27,959 nucleotides of DNA from Actinomycetota bacterium (lineage in GTDB: Bacteria > Actinomycetota > Actinomycetes > Nanopelagicales > Nanopelagicaceae), in NCBI GenBank assembly GCA_009699645.1, contig WLNU01000004.1:1-27959 (forward strand). Direction: 5' to 3'. Positions within the stretch are counted from its first letter, which is position 1. Each line of letters starts with the position of its first letter. A model generated the notes under the pieces. It worked only from the letters and a program-made list of their open reading frames with translations. It made no database searches and had not been told where the DNA came from. Position numbers and translations under genes: made by a program. Below, in pieces: positions 15,784 through 25,691 of this stretch.

Positions 15784-17028
15784 TTAATTACCCTTCTCTG
15801 CCACTGAGGCGTTAAGTGCAATGTCGCTGCGATAGAAGGAGCCTGGCAGTGAAATCTGGCTGATCGCACGATAGGCGCGATCTCTGGCCTCGGTTAAATC
15901 GGCACCGACCCCTGTCACGGCGAGGACTCGACCGCCTGTTGCAACCAGGCCTTGGCCATTTTCAGAGGTACCTGCTTGAAAGATCTGTACATTTTCAATC
16001 TTTGGAAACTCTGAAATATGTCCGCCATTTTGCGGCGCAGTTGGATATCCCTTTGCAGCTAATACAACGGTTACCGCCGATTCATCTCGCCACTCTAAAA
16101 CCGTATCGGCAAGACCTACCGTGGCAGCTTTATACAAAAGCGTCGCCAGTGGAGTCTTAAGTAATGGAATCAAAACCTGTGTTTCAGGATCACCAAAGCG
16201 AACATTGAATTCGATAACGCGAGTGCCGTGATCGGTAAGGGCTAAGCCTGCATACAGTAATCCAACAAACGGTGTACCCCTCGCACTCATTTCAGCGATC
16301 ATCGGTGCGAGAACTTGTGTGTATGTATCATCAATAATATCTGATGGTGCCCACGGAAGTGGAGAGTAAGCACCCATACCTCCGGTGTTAGGTCCTTCAT
16401 CGTTATCGCGTGCACGTTTGAAATCCTGTGCAGGTTGCATCGCAAGGATTGAGACTCCATCACTGATACCAAAGAGAGAGACTTCAGGTCCATTTAAAAA
16501 CTCTTCAATGACAACTCGCTTGCAAGCAAGTGCGTGATCTAACGCCTCTTGGCGATTATGTGTAACTACTACACCTTTTCCACCAGCTAAACCATCATCT
16601 TTAACAACATATGGTGCACCGAAAGTATCGAGTGCTTTTTCAATCTCAGCTTTGGTTGTGCACGTAAAGCTATGTGCAGTTGGAACACCGGCATCAGACA
16701 TAACCTCTTTAGCAAATGTCTTTGACCCCTCTAACTGCGCCGCTGCCTTTGATGGCCCAAATACTGCAATCTTTAATCTGCGCAAATCATCTGCAACTCC
16801 ATTAACCAATGGAACTTCAGGGCCAATGACAACTAAATCTGCACCGATTTCCTGTGCCAGGGCAACGATTTGTGCGTTACTCGTTATATCGATCGCGTGG
16901 CACTGTGCAAACTCGGCAATTCCTGGATTGCCTGGTGCAACATGAAGTGATGTACATGCAGGGTCTGCATGTAGACCTAGTCCAAGGGCGTGTTCACGAC
17001 CGCCACTTCCGACTAGGAGGATTTTCAT
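15784..17028 (-). CDS. purD: Phosphoribosylamine-glycine ligase (GAR synthetase)
   Basis: PurD joins phosphoribosylamine and glycine with ATP (step 2). The 414-aa ATP-grasp enzyme begins MKILLVGSGGREHALG and has IGPEVPLVNG, VPTAHSFTCTTKAEIEKAL, VVKDDGLAGGKGVVV (ATP-grasp lysine loop), EEFLNGPEVSLFGISDG, NTGGMGAYSPLPW and EFNVRFGDPETQVL (metal ligands). It is 2 bp from the purA stop codon. The ribosome-binding site is weak, consistent with translational coupling. Confidence 0.98.
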   Translation of the reverse strand: MKILLVGSGGREHALGLGLHADPACTSLHVAPGNPGIAEFAQCHAIDITSNAQIVALAQEIGADLVVIGPEVPLVNGVADDLRRLKIAVFGPSKAAAQLEGSKTFAKEVMSDAGVPTAHSFTCTTKAEIEKALDTFGAPYVVKDDGLAGGKGVVVTHNRQEALDHALACKRVVIEEFLNGPEVSLFGISDGVSILAMQPAQDFKRARDNDEGPNTGGMGAYSPLPWAPSDIIDDTYTQVLAPMIAEMSARGTPFVGLLYAGLALTDHGTRVIEFNVRFGDPETQVLIPLLKTPLATLLYKAATVGLADTVLEWRDESAVTVVLAAKGYPTAPQNGGHISEFPKIENVQIFQAGTSENGQGLVATGGRVLAVTGVGADLTEARDRAYRAISQISLPGSFYRSDIALNASVAEKGN

Positions 17029-17030
17029 TG

Positions 17031-18335
<1,305 letters not shown>

Positions 18336-18342
18336 TTAGAAA

Positions 18343-19371
18343 TTAGTTGAGTGATGAAGTGCCGGTCGAACGAAGATCTTCACAGCCACGAACAACTCGT
18401 GCCGCCATTCCCGCCTCAGCAGCCTTACCCCATGCACGAGGATCATAGATTTTCTTATTTCCAACTTCTCCATCAATGCGCAGTACACCGTCATAGTTTT
18501 TAAGCATATGATCTGCAACTGGACGGGTAAATGCGTACTGGGTATCAGTGTCGATATTCATCTTAATAACACCGTAATCTAATGATTCACGAATCTCTGA
18601 AAGAAGAGAGCCTGAACCACCGTGGAATACTAGGTTCAAAGGCTTACTTCCTGCGGTGAGGCCAAGTTTTTTCGAAACGGCCTCTTGTAATGTCGCCAGA
18701 ATCTTTGGCTGTAAAACCACGTTGCCTGGCTTATAGACTCCATGGACATTTCCAAATGTCGCAGCGACCATATAAAACTCATCGCTTCCAAGGGTTTCCA
18801 GAACCATCAACGCATCCTCTGGAGTTGAATAGAGTTTGGCATCATGTTTTGCCTCAACGCCATCTTCTTCTCCGCCAACTACGCCAATTTCAATCTCAAG
18901 AATAGTTCGAGCAGCGATTGACATAGTTAACATCTCTTTAGATATCTTCATATTTTCAACCATTGAAACTGCTGAGCCATCCCACATGTGCGAGTTAAAT
19001 AGTGGGGCTTTACCTGATGCAAGGCGCTGGGCGCCAATCTCTAAGAGTGGGCGCATGAAGCCATCTAACTTTTCTACTGGACAGTGATCGGTATGTATTC
19101 CAATATTGACGTTATAGTTTTTAGCAACGATGTGGGCATATTCGGCCAATGCAACTGCGCCATCGATCATCTTCTTGACTGTTGAGCCTGATGCGTATTC
19201 GGCCCCGCCCCATGAAAACTGAATAATTCCATCTGACTCGGCTTCGGCGAAACCACGAAGAGCTGCTGTGATGGTTTGCGATGATGAAACGTTAATCGCT
19301 GGATATGCGAAGGCGCCTTTCTTGGCGCGATCCAGCATCTCTACATAAATTTCGGGAGTTGCAATTGGCAC
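18343..19371 (-). CDS. fba: Class II fructose-bisphosphate aldolase
   Basis: The zinc-dependent enzyme interconverts fructose-1,6-bisphosphate with DHAP and glyceraldehyde-3-phosphate in glycolysis and gluconeogenesis. The 342-aa sequence has AYPAINVSSSQT, the metal-site NIGIHTDHCPVEKLD, SHMWDGSA, GVVGGEEDGVE, AATFGNVHGVYKPG, VFHGGSGS and the catalytic INIDTD-type loop KMNIDTDTQYAFTRPV. It starts with GTG (19369-19371) behind a strong TAGGAG. It heads the minus-strand block; the 113 bp between the start and the terminator at 19484 hold no recognisable promoter, only a CTCTAG/CTAGAG inverted repeat (19400-19432). fba near purA is also seen in other actinobacteria. Confidence 0.97.
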   Translation of the reverse strand: MPIATPEIYVEMLDRAKKGAFAYPAINVSSSQTITAALRGFAEAESDGIIQFSWGGAEYASGSTVKKMIDGAVALAEYAHIVAKNYNVNIGIHTDHCPVEKLDGFMRPLLEIGAQRLASGKAPLFNSHMWDGSAVSMVENMKISKEMLTMSIAARTILEIEIGVVGGEEDGVEAKHDAKLYSTPEDALMVLETLGSDEFYMVAATFGNVHGVYKPGNVVLQPKILATLQEAVSKKLGLTAGSKPLNLVFHGGSGSLLSEIRESLDYGVIKMNIDTDTQYAFTRPVADHMLKNYDGVLRIDGEVGNKKIYDPRAWGKAAEAGMAARVVRGCEDLRSTGTSSLN

Positions 19372-19483
19372 TGTGGCTCCTACTCGCTCTGGTGTAAAAC
19401 TCTAGTAGAGCGCATCTTTGGACCATCTAGAGGCTTACGGCCAATCCTCTCACTTAAGAGCCACTTCCCACAAAAGCGGCGCG

Positions 19484-19516
19484 AAAAAGCCCCCGAAAAC
19501 CGATTCAGGGGCTTTT
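19484..19516 (-). terminator. Rho-independent terminator of the small peptide gene (bidirectional form)
   Basis: AAAAGCCCC (19485-19493) and GGGGCTTTT (19508-19516) form a perfect 9-bp stem around a 14-nt loop. Read on the minus strand it follows the peptide stop codon by 10 bp and ends in five T residues. It would also work in reverse, but no plus-strand gene ends here, and both large flanking genes point away from it. Its presence therefore supports the peptide gene. Confidence 0.85.
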
Positions 19517-19526
19517 CCTTAAGCGG

Positions 19527-19631
19527 CTAACTCAGGCTCTTGAGGGCGTTAGCTAAGAACTTGGCCAAGGCCGCCACTAACACTGGGCTACTTAGTAGTT
19601 TTAAAAACATGAGGATAAATGATGTCAGCAT
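19527..19631 (-). CDS. Unrecognised 34-aa hydrophobic peptide gene
   Basis: This short ORF lies between the divergent fba and acs genes. The ATG (19629-19631) is preceded by AAAGGAG with a 5-nt spacer, one of the best ribosome-binding sites in the window; the frame ends with TAG at 19527-19529, then the terminator at 19484-19516. The peptide is a single hydrophobic/amphipathic helix: [15 protein letters not shown], then [19 protein letters not shown], with Lys only at intervals and no acidic residue. A Pro-x-hydrophobic segment near the middle is reminiscent of Fst/Ldr-type small membrane toxins, but this is only a resemblance in pattern. A short regulatory membrane peptide is the alternative. 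No homolog is known to me, no convincing promoter was found, and its 5' leader would run antisense to the acs upstream region. Confidence 0.6.
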   Translation of the reverse strand: MLTSFILMFLKLLSSPVLVAALAKFLANALKSLS

Positions 19632-19698
19632 CTGTACTCCTTTCTGTGGCGAATCATTGGCCTTAACCCTTGCTTCAAACTCCACCTCATTTACCCTT

Positions 19699-19714
19699 GT
19701 TGATAACAATCACG
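19699..19714 (+). promoter_or_regulatory. Candidate Crp-binding site upstream of acs
   Basis: GTTGA-N6-TCACG is a partial match to the actinobacterial Crp/GlxR palindrome TGTGA-N6-TCACA: the inner TGA/TCA core and one further base of the right arm fit. It lies about 20 bp before the chosen acs start. The window also encodes a Crp with the matching recognition helix. The match is imperfect. Confidence 0.3.
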
Positions 19715-19734
19715 AGCAGGTAATCTCATCGGTT

Positions 19735-21696
19735 ATGAGCCAGAATCACGAATCACTTGAAAACCTGCTTCAGGAGGATCGACGCTTTCCACCCAGCGCC
19801 GATTTCGCGGCTAAGGCAAATGCGCAGTTAGAGATTTATGAACGCGCCGAAAAAGATCGTTTGGCTTTCTGGGAGCTTCAAGCAAGTGATCTTGAGTGGT
19901 CAAAAAAATGGGACTCAGTGCTGGATTGGCAACCCCCTTACGCCAAATGGTTTATCGGTGGAAAGTTAAATGCATCCGTCAACGCACTTGATCGCCATGT
20001 TGCACAGGGTCGTGGTAATCGTGTTGCATTTTATTTTGAAGGTGAGCCCGGAGACACACGCACTATTACATATGCGCAGCTATTAATCGAAGTCAAAAAA
20101 ACTGCTAATGCTTTAATTGAAATTGGAATTACAGCAGGTGATCGTGTCGCCATTTATATGCCTATGATTCCAGAGGCGGCAATCGCCATGTTGGCATGTG
20201 CTCGTATTGGAGCACCGCACTCCGTTGTCTTTGGTGGATTTTCAGCAGATGCACTCTTATCGCGTATCCAAGATGCCGATGCAAAATTAGTTATTACCGC
20301 CGATGGTGGATTTAGAAAAGGCGCTCCCTTTGCATTAAAACCAGCTGTAGATGAAGCCCTCAAAGGCGCACACAATGTGGAGAAAGTATTAGTTGTTGCT
20401 CGTACTAAACAGGAAACCGCCTGGAGCGATCGTGACATTTGGTGGCACGACATCGTTGATCGCCAGTCATCAGAGCACGCTGCCGAGAGCTTTGACTCTG
20501 AGCACCCCTTATTCATTCTCTACACCTCAGGAACGACGGCCAAGCCCAAGGGTATTTTTCACACAACAGGCGGCTACTTAACTCAGGTCGCCTATACCCA
20601 CAAGGTTGTCTTCGACATTAAAGCCGAGAGTGATATCTATTGGTGCACCGCCGATGTCGGTTGGGTTACAGGTCATAGTTATGTTGTCTATGGCCCACTC
20701 ATTAACGGTGCTACACAGGTGATGTATGAAGGAACCCCTGATACTCCGCATAAGGGGCGTATTTTTGAAATTATTGCAAAGTACGGTGTCACAATTTTAT
20801 ATACGGCACCAACGCTTATCCGCACATGGATGAAGTGGGGCGATGAGTTCCCACGTGCCCATAATTTAGAATCACTTCGCCTTCTTGGATCTGTCGGTGA
20901 ACCTATTAATCCTGAAGCATGGATGTGGTACCGCGAAATAATCGGCGGTAATCGCTGCCCAATTGTTGATACATGGTGGCAGACCGAAACTGGTGCGATC
21001 ATGATTTCTCCACTACCTGGTATCACTGCAACGAAACCAGGATCTGCGATGAGAACTATTCCGGGAATTAGTGCACAAGTTGTCAACGAAAGCGCAGTTC
21101 CAGTTGGAAATGGGCACGGTGGGTTTTTAATCTTAGATAAGCCATGGCCATCTATGTTGCGTGGTATTTGGGGCGAAGATGCCAGATACAAAGAGACGTA
21201 CTGGTCGCGCTTTGATGGAATCTATTTTGCGGGAGATGGCGCAAAGCTAGATGATGAGGGTGCAATCTGGTTACTTGGCCGGGTTGATGATGTTATGAAT
21301 GTTTCCGGTCACCGTATTTCAACGACTGAAGTTGAATCCTCGCTTGTCTCACATGAAGCAGTTGCAGAAGCTGCCGTTGTTGGCGCCGCCGATGCAATGA
21401 CCGGACAAGGAATCGTCGCATTTGTTATTTTGAGAACAGGTATTGCCCATGCCGATGGTGATCTCTTATTAACCGAACTCCGAAACCATGTAGCAAAGCA
21501 GATAGGTCCTATCGCAAAGCCCCGTCAGGTCCTGATAGTTAATGAGCTGCCTAAGACTCGCAGTGGCAAAATTATGCGCCGACTCTTAAAAGATGTTGCT
21601 GAAAATCGCACAGTGGGTGATGCCACAACTTTGGCAGATCCAAACGTGATGGCGCTAATATCTCAAGGTCTAAAGAGTGCAAAGGATGAGGATTAG
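19735..21696 (+). CDS. acs: Acetyl-CoA synthetase (AMP-forming)
   Basis: Acs activates acetate to acetyl-CoA through acetyl-AMP. With the ATG at 19735 the product is 653 aa, the usual Acs length; the open frame extends 65 codons further upstream but that part overlaps the antisense peptide gene and is not Acs-like. Motifs in order: [28 protein letters not shown] A3 region with [11 protein letters not shown], the P-loop [38 protein letters not shown] with the acetate-pocket Trp, [14 protein letters not shown], and [10 protein letters not shown] with the regulatory lysine K612. Its TAG stop overlaps the stop of the convergent lipoprotein gene. The ribosome-binding site is weak. Confidence 0.95.
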   Translation: MSQNHESLENLLQEDRRFPPSADFAAKANAQLEIYERAEKDRLAFWELQASDLEWSKKWDSVLDWQPPYAKWFIGGKLNASVNALDRHVAQGRGNRVAFYFEGEPGDTRTITYAQLLIEVKKTANALIEIGITAGDRVAIYMPMIPEAAIAMLACARIGAPHSVVFGGFSADALLSRIQDADAKLVITADGGFRKGAPFALKPAVDEALKGAHNVEKVLVVARTKQETAWSDRDIWWHDIVDRQSSEHAAESFDSEHPLFILYTSGTTAKPKGIFHTTGGYLTQVAYTHKVVFDIKAESDIYWCTADVGWVTGHSYVVYGPLINGATQVMYEGTPDTPHKGRIFEIIAKYGVTILYTAPTLIRTWMKWGDEFPRAHNLESLRLLGSVGEPINPEAWMWYREIIGGNRCPIVDTWWQTETGAIMISPLPGITATKPGSAMRTIPGISAQVVNESAVPVGNGHGGFLILDKPWPSMLRGIWGEDARYKETYWSRFDGIYFAGDGAKLDDEGAIWLLGRVDDVMNVSGHRISTTEVESSLVSHEAVAEAAVVGAADAMTGQGIVAFVILRTGIAHADGDLLLTELRNHVAKQIGPIAKPRQVLIVNELPKTRSGKIMRRLLKDVAENRTVGDATTLADPNVMALISQGLKSAKDED

Positions 21697-22217
21697 AGTT
21701 TTACGCCTAAATACTTACTGGTCAGCGTAATAAGCTCGATTTCGTTCTTTATCTCACCAATTTTCTTGTATGCCACGGTTCCATCAGCGGCAATAAACCA
21801 CGTTACGGGTACTCCCATCCCAAAGTATTCGCGGGATCTGCCATCACCATCATAGAGATTTGGCCATGTCATGCCATGTGTTGTAACAAAATCCTGACCA
21901 TCTTTAATCGAAGCCTCTTCAACATCAATACCGATGAGCTCAACTTTGCCCTGTGCCTTCTTATAGAAAGAACGGAAATACGGCATCTCAGCTTTACATG
22001 AAGTACACCATGAGCCCCACACATTAATAATCATCGGTCCACGCAAAGCATTAATCGCCGCACCTTTTGAGCCATCAAGACAGCCCAGTTCGATTGGATT
22101 AGAAATACTTGTGGTACGCAGTGATGCGCATGAAACAACTTCACCGGCGATTTCTTGCACAGGTGCAGCACAACTAGTGAGTAACACTAGTGAAAGTGCA
22201 AGTGCGCTTTTTTTCAA
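21693..22217 (-). CDS. TlpA/ResA-like thioredoxin-fold lipoprotein
   Basis: The 174-aa product is a predicted lipoprotein: a basic, hydrophobic leader ends in lipobox LTSC with C16. The mature part is a thioredoxin fold of the TlpA/ResA/AhpC-TSA type: [26 protein letters not shown] with active-site C71-x-x-C74, ELIGIDVEE, and the cis-Pro motif [12 protein letters not shown]. It probably handles disulfides outside the membrane, for instance in cytochrome c maturation. Two further Cys (C30, C46) might form a structural disulfide. It starts with TTG (22215-22217), overlapping the nth stop as TTGA, with AAGGA 6-7 nt upstream. An nth-thioredoxin pair beside crp is also known from M. tuberculosis. 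Confidence 0.9.
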   Translation of the reverse strand: MKKSALALSLVLLTSCAAPVQEIAGEVVSCASLRTTSISNPIELGCLDGSKGAAINALRGPMIINVWGSWCTSCKAEMPYFRSFYKKAQGKVELIGIDVEEASIKDGQDFVTTHGMTWPNLYDGDGRSREYFGMGVPVTWFIAADGTVAYKKIGEIKNEIELITLTSKYLGVKL

Positions 22218-22912
22218 CGAAAATCCTTATCTGTCTTTACGAGAAGTTTAGCTTTTTCAATATCCATTTCGCCAATCCCAACACTAGGACAGATCTTTGC
22301 AAGTGGACATACTCCACACGCAGGTTTGCGCGAATGACAGATTCTTCGTCCGTGCCAGATTATGCGTTGTGACAAATTAGTCCACTCTGCCTGCGGTATT
22401 AACTGCCCAACAATGTGTTCGACTTTTACTGGATCTTTTTCGCTAGTCCAACCAAATCGGCGGGAAAGTCGACCGAAATGGGTATCAACTGTTATTCCTG
22501 GGATATCAAATGCATGCCCTAGAACAACATTCGCAGTCTTTCTTCCAACACCTGGAAGTGTTATTAACTTTTCTAATGTATTTGGAACTTCACCTTCAAA
22601 GTCACTCAGTATCTTTGTCGTAAGCCCTTTAATATGACGGGCTTTAGCACGGTAGAAACCAGTCTGAAATACAAGTTTCTCGATATCGTGCAAGTCAGCC
22701 TTGGCAAAGGCCTTAACGCTCTGATACTTCTTAAATAGTGCAGGTGTAACGGTGTTAACCCTTTTATCTGTGCATTGAGCGCTAAGAACTGTGGCGATAA
22801 TTAACTGTAGGGGGTTCTGAAAATCTAATTCACAGCGTATATCTGGATAGGTCTTGGTGAGAATGCGATACATAGCCCGCGCTTGATTTCGATTTTCTTT
22901 ATCGGCGGACAT
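22214..22912 (-). CDS. nth: Endonuclease III (bifunctional DNA glycosylase/AP lyase)
   Basis: Nth removes oxidised pyrimidines and cleaves the abasic site in base-excision repair. The 232-aa protein shows LIIATVLSAQCTDKRVN, the helix-hairpin-helix LPGVGRKTANVVLG with the catalytic Lys, VDTHFGRLSRRFGW with the catalytic Asp, and a C-terminal [4Fe-4S] motif C-x6-C-x2-C-x5-C (CHSRKPACGVCPLAKIC). All key residues are present. Its ATG is 18 bp from the divergent crp start, and its AAGGAG Shine-Dalgarno lies within a small inverted repeat shared with crp. It is co-translated with the lipoprotein downstream. Confidence 0.97.
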   Translation of the reverse strand: MSADKENRNQARAMYRILTKTYPDIRCELDFQNPLQLIIATVLSAQCTDKRVNTVTPALFKKYQSVKAFAKADLHDIEKLVFQTGFYRAKARHIKGLTTKILSDFEGEVPNTLEKLITLPGVGRKTANVVLGHAFDIPGITVDTHFGRLSRRFGWTSEKDPVKVEHIVGQLIPQAEWTNLSQRIIWHGRRICHSRKPACGVCPLAKICPSVGIGEMDIEKAKLLVKTDKDFR

Positions 22913-22930
22913 AAGAGTAAAGTACTCCTT
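22913..22930. promoter_or_regulatory. Inverted repeat filling the nth-crp intergenic gap
   Basis: AAGAGTA (22913-22919) and TACTCCTT (22923-22930) are complementary apart from one bulged base, around a 3-nt centre. On the minus strand the right arm is the nth Shine-Dalgarno AAGGAG, so a hairpin there could mask it. On the plus strand TAAAGT (22918-22923) ends 7 nt before the crp GTG and may be a leaderless -10. Confidence 0.35.
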
Positions 22931-23614
22931 GTGACTCCAGATGAAGATGTATTCCGCAAAGCCCCACTATTTACAGCCCTCGACGATGTCGCTGCCGCTT
23001 CACTGCGCGCATCAATGGATTCAGTCAAGATCGCAAAGGGAAGTGTGCTATTTGCTGAGGGTGATGATGGGGATCATCTATATGTCATCCTCGAAGGAAA
23101 GTTAAAACTTGGCACTTCCAGTGGCGATGGTCGCGAAAATCTCTTATCAATCCTTGGTCCTGGCGATATGTTCGGCGAGCTCAGTCTTTTCGATCCGGGC
23201 CCTCGCACATCAACTGCAACTGCGGTCACTGATGCAAAACTTTTAAGCCTCAGTCATAAGAATTTAATCCCGTGGCTTGCAGTTAACCCAGCAGTTGCAC
23301 TCAACTTGCTTGAGCGCTTAGCCCAACGCTTACGCCGTACAAATGAGGCCGTTGGTGATTTAGTGTTCTCAGATGTTCCTGGACGAGTTGCTAAAGCATT
23401 AATCGATCTTGGCGAGCGCTTTGGTAAGCAGAGCCCTGAAGGTCTCTATGTCCACCATGATTTAACTCAAGAAGAGCTGGCGCAATTAGTCGGTGCCTCT
23501 CGCGAAACCGTTAACAAGGCACTTGCAGATTTCGTTGGTCGAGGCTGGTTAAAGCTCGATGGCCGCGCGGTATTGATTACAGATTTCGAACGTCTATCAA
23601 AAAGAGGAAAATAG
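22931..23614 (+). CDS. crp: Crp/Fnr-family cAMP-type transcriptional regulator
   Basis: The GTG at 22931 gives 227 aa, close to the 224 aa of M. tuberculosis Crp; a longer ATG reading at 22883 would run into nth and is unlike the family. The N-terminal cyclic-nucleotide domain has LFAEGDDGDHLYVILEGKLK and the phosphate-binding cassette GDMFGELSLFDPGPRTSTATA with its Glu, Arg and Thr residues. After the dimerisation helix (LLERLAQRLRRTNE) comes the winged helix-turn-helix LTQEELAQLVGASRETVNKAL, nearly identical to the mycobacterial protein. It should therefore bind cAMP and a TGTGA-N6-TCACA-like site. A weak hairpin, GGAA/TTCC followed by seven T (23606-23629), may end the transcript. Confidence 0.95.
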   Translation: MTPDEDVFRKAPLFTALDDVAAASLRASMDSVKIAKGSVLFAEGDDGDHLYVILEGKLKLGTSSGDGRENLLSILGPGDMFGELSLFDPGPRTSTATAVTDAKLLSLSHKNLIPWLAVNPAVALNLLERLAQRLRRTNEAVGDLVFSDVPGRVAKALIDLGERFGKQSPEGLYVHHDLTQEELAQLVGASRETVNKALADFVGRGWLKLDGRAVLITDFERLSKRGK

Positions 23615-23629
23615 CGTTCCCGTTTTTTT
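23606..23629 (+). terminator. Possible weak terminator after crp
   Basis: GGAA (23606-23609) can pair with TTCC (23617-23620), followed within two bases by seven T residues (23623-23629). The stem is only 4 bp and overlaps the crp stop codon, so the T-run is the main support. Confidence 0.25.
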
Positions 23630-24095
23630 AATCAGTAATCTCCACGGTTAGTTCAATCTCAACAGGTGAGTTAAGCGGTAGCTCTGCAATTCCAACTGCA
23701 CTGCGTGCATGCTTTGCGCCATCGCCCCAGATAGCTAAAAATAGTTCGCTAGCACCATTTACTACGACAGGTGCGTTGATATAGCCAGGTACACCATTGA
23801 CGTAGCCAACAACTCGAACAATCTTTGTAATCTTATTGACATCGGCAACTGTTGCTACTGCAGCGATCGCATTCAGCGCGCAGATCTGAGCAAGCTCTTT
23901 GGCGCGCTCAGGAGTTATCTCGCCATCGACTTTACCAACACCGGCCATCTCACCATTAACTAGTGGTAGCTGACCTGCGGTAAAAACAATATTTCCAGTG
24001 CGAATTGCTGGGACATATGCCGCTATAGGCAGTGCCGCAACTGGAAGTTCGAGACCGAGCTCTTTTAACTTAGCTCGTACATCTACTGAATTCAC
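23628..24095 (-). CDS. ridA: RidA-family (YjgF/UK114) protein
   Basis: RidA proteins hydrolyse reactive enamine/imine intermediates from PLP enzymes such as threonine dehydratase. The 155-aa product is the longer subtype, with AAYVPAIRTGNIVFTAGQLP, ICALNAIAAVATVADVNKI and a C-terminal HARSAVGIAELPLNSPVEIELTV. The Arg in ARSAVG corresponds to the catalytic, carboxylate-binding Arg105 of E. coli RidA, so enzyme activity is plausible. It starts with GTG (24093-24095), overlapping the DUF4177 stop as GTGA. The same DUF4177-RidA pair near crp occurs in M. tuberculosis as far as I recall. It converges on crp across 13 bp. Confidence 0.92.
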   Translation of the reverse strand: MNSVDVRAKLKELGLELPVAALPIAAYVPAIRTGNIVFTAGQLPLVNGEMAGVGKVDGEITPERAKELAQICALNAIAAVATVADVNKITKIVRVVGYVNGVPGYINAPVVVNGASELFLAIWGDGAKHARSAVGIAELPLNSPVEIELTVEITD

Positions 24096-24247
24096 TTAAT
24101 CTCTCTCTTCATGTAAGCAACCAACTGCTCGCCAGTACCTGGTGCTGGGATTACTTGTACTAACTCCCAACCATCTGATCCCCATGTATCAAGGATCTGC
24201 TTAGTTGCATGCGAGAGTAATGGGACTGTGGCATATTCAAATTTCAT
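24092..24247 (-). CDS. DUF4177 small protein
   Basis: This 51-aa protein begins [20 protein letters not shown] and continues TWGSDGWELVQVIPAPGTGE, ending in a basic YMKREIK. The pattern WEYATVPLL...WGxDGWELV is that of the short actinobacterial DUF4177 proteins; the function is unknown. The ATG (24245-24247) overlaps the yqeY stop as ATGA, with GGAGG about 10 nt upstream inside yqeY. Both ends overlap its neighbours, so it is clearly part of one transcript with yqeY and ridA. Confidence 0.9.
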   Translation of the reverse strand: MKFEYATVPLLSHATKQILDTWGSDGWELVQVIPAPGTGEQLVAYMKREIK

Positions 24248-24696
24248 TTATTTAACGCCTCCTTGACTAGGTTTGAAACGATAGAGCCATCGGCCTTGCC
24301 TGCGATTAGCGCTTTAACTGCCCCCATAACCTTGCCCATATCGCCAGGTCCTGCAGCACCAGTCGATGCGATCGCATTAGCAATCATCTTCTTTATTTCA
24401 TCAACGCCTAGTTGTGCAGGTAGATAGCGTCCAATTACTTCACCTTCAGCTTTTTCAAGGGCGGCTCTATCACCGCGTCCTGCGTTTTCAAAAGCCTCGG
24501 CCGCTTCACGACGCTTCTTAGCCTCGCGCGAGAGCACGGTAATTACCTCGTCATCACTTAAAACGCGCGCCTCTTTACCAGCGACCTCTTCATTTGTGAT
24601 CGCCGTCAAAACCATGCGAATAGTGCCCGATGTAATCTCATCGCGACCACGAATCGCCTCAGTTAAGTCGCTGCGTAAGCTCTCTTTAATACTCAT
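24244..24696 (-). CDS. yqeY: GatB/YqeY-domain protein
   Basis: The 150-aa product is an all-helical YqeY-family protein: [19 protein letters not shown], the [15 protein letters not shown] helix, [21 protein letters not shown], the segment [18 protein letters not shown] and a terminal [19 protein letters not shown]. The C-terminal part is related to the tRNA-binding domain of GatB, and a role in tRNA handling is usually assumed without proof. The ATG overlaps the gmd stop (ATGA) with AAGGA close upstream. Confidence 0.93.
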   Translation of the reverse strand: MSIKESLRSDLTEAIRGRDEITSGTIRMVLTAITNEEVAGKEARVLSDDEVITVLSREAKKRREAAEAFENAGRGDRAALEKAEGEVIGRYLPAQLGVDEIKKMIANAIASTGAAGPGDMGKVMGAVKALIAGKADGSIVSNLVKEALNK

Positions 24697-25691
24697 GCAT
24701 CCTTACCCTTTTTCTCTCTTGCCGCTAAATCAGCATCAACCATCAGTTCTGCAAGGGCTTTCCAATGTGTCTCGGCTTTCCAGTTAAGTTGCTGGTTCAC
24801 CTTTGAGGGGTCACCTACCAGGGCATCAACTTCAGTTGGGCGCATATACTTCGGGTCGATCTCTAAGTGATCCTCCCAATTCAAGCCAGCACGGGCAAAG
24901 GCAACTTGGGCAAAATCTTTTACTGTCGCCCCAACCCCTGTTGCCACTACATAATCAGAAGACTTGTCCTGTTGAAGCATTAGCCACATAGATTCGACGT
25001 ATTCCTTGGCATACCCCCAATCGCGCACTGCATCAAGATTTCCGAGGAAAAGTTTCTTCTTCGAACCTGTTGCAATTTCTGCTACCGCTCGAGTAATTTT
25101 ACGAGTTACAAAAGTCTCACCGCGTCGTGGTGATTCATGATTAAACAAAATCCCATTGGTCGCGTGCATTCCATAACCCTCTCGATAATTCACTGTGCAC
25201 CAATATGCCATTAACTTGGCTGCTGCATAGGGACTGCGTGGCTTGAAATAGCTCTCTTCGTTTTGTGGGGGTGGTGTGGATCCATACAACTCAGAAGTGC
25301 TCGCCTGGTAAAAACGCGTATCCACACCGGCTGATCTAATTGATTCGAGCAAACCCACAGCCCCAACTGCGTCGACTTGAGCTGTGTACTGTGGCATCGT
25401 AAATGAAACTTGAACATGTGACTGGGCGCCTAAATTATAAACTTCATCAGGGTTGATGTCTCTGAGTAAATTTGTTAATCCCACCCCATCAATCAGATCA
25501 CCATAGTGCAGAAACAATTTTGGGTTGGGTTCGTGAGGATCTTCATAAAGATGGTCAATCCGAGAGGTATTGAAAGTGGAAGAACGACGAATTAAACCAT
25601 GGACTTCATAACCTTTACTTAGTAATAATTCAGCAAGATAGGATCCATCCTGGCCTGTTATTCCAGTAATAAGTGCAACTTTACTTTTCAT
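24693..25691 (-). CDS. gmd: GDP-mannose 4,6-dehydratase
   Basis: Gmd converts GDP-mannose to GDP-4-keto-6-deoxymannose, the precursor of GDP-fucose and related sugars. The ATG at 25689-25691 gives 332 aa, with AAAGGAGA 9 nt upstream and an N-terminus that begins directly with the NAD(P)-binding motif [16 protein letters not shown]; the open frame extends 13 codons further but that lies inside fcl. Further signatures are the [13 protein letters not shown] loop, [12 protein letters not shown], the catalytic STSELYG and [12 protein letters not shown] (Tyr and Lys), [16 protein letters not shown] and YMRPTEVD. The start overlaps the fcl stop (ATGA). Confidence 0.97.
   Translation of the reverse strand: MKSKVALITGITGQDGSYLAELLLSKGYEVHGLIRRSSTFNTSRIDHLYEDPHEPNPKLFLHYGDLIDGVGLTNLLRDINPDEVYNLGAQSHVQVSFTMPQYTAQVDAVGAVGLLESIRSAGVDTRFYQASTSELYGSTPPPQNEESYFKPRSPYAAAKLMAYWCTVNYREGYGMHATNGILFNHESPRRGETFVTRKITRAVAEIATGSKKKLFLGNLDAVRDWGYAKEYVESMWLMLQQDKSSDYVVATGVGATVKDFAQVAFARAGLNWEDHLEIDPKYMRPTEVDALVGDPSKVNQQLNWKAETHWKALAELMVDADLAAREKKGKDA

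Noticed and set aside
19400..19432. CTCTAG...CTAGAG inverted repeat upstream of fba
   Set aside because: Only 6 bp per arm with a 21-bp spacer, and overlapping shorter palindromes; this is within chance for such sequence.
19540..19734. Upstream 65-codon extension of acs
   Set aside because: The extension is not Acs-like, it would make the protein longer than the family, and it overlaps the minus-strand peptide gene that has its own ribosome-binding site and terminator.
20688..21191. 167-codon open frame on the minus strand opposite acs
   Set aside because: It lies wholly within acs, has Ile/Pro-rich composition without domain features and has no ribosome-binding site worth noting.
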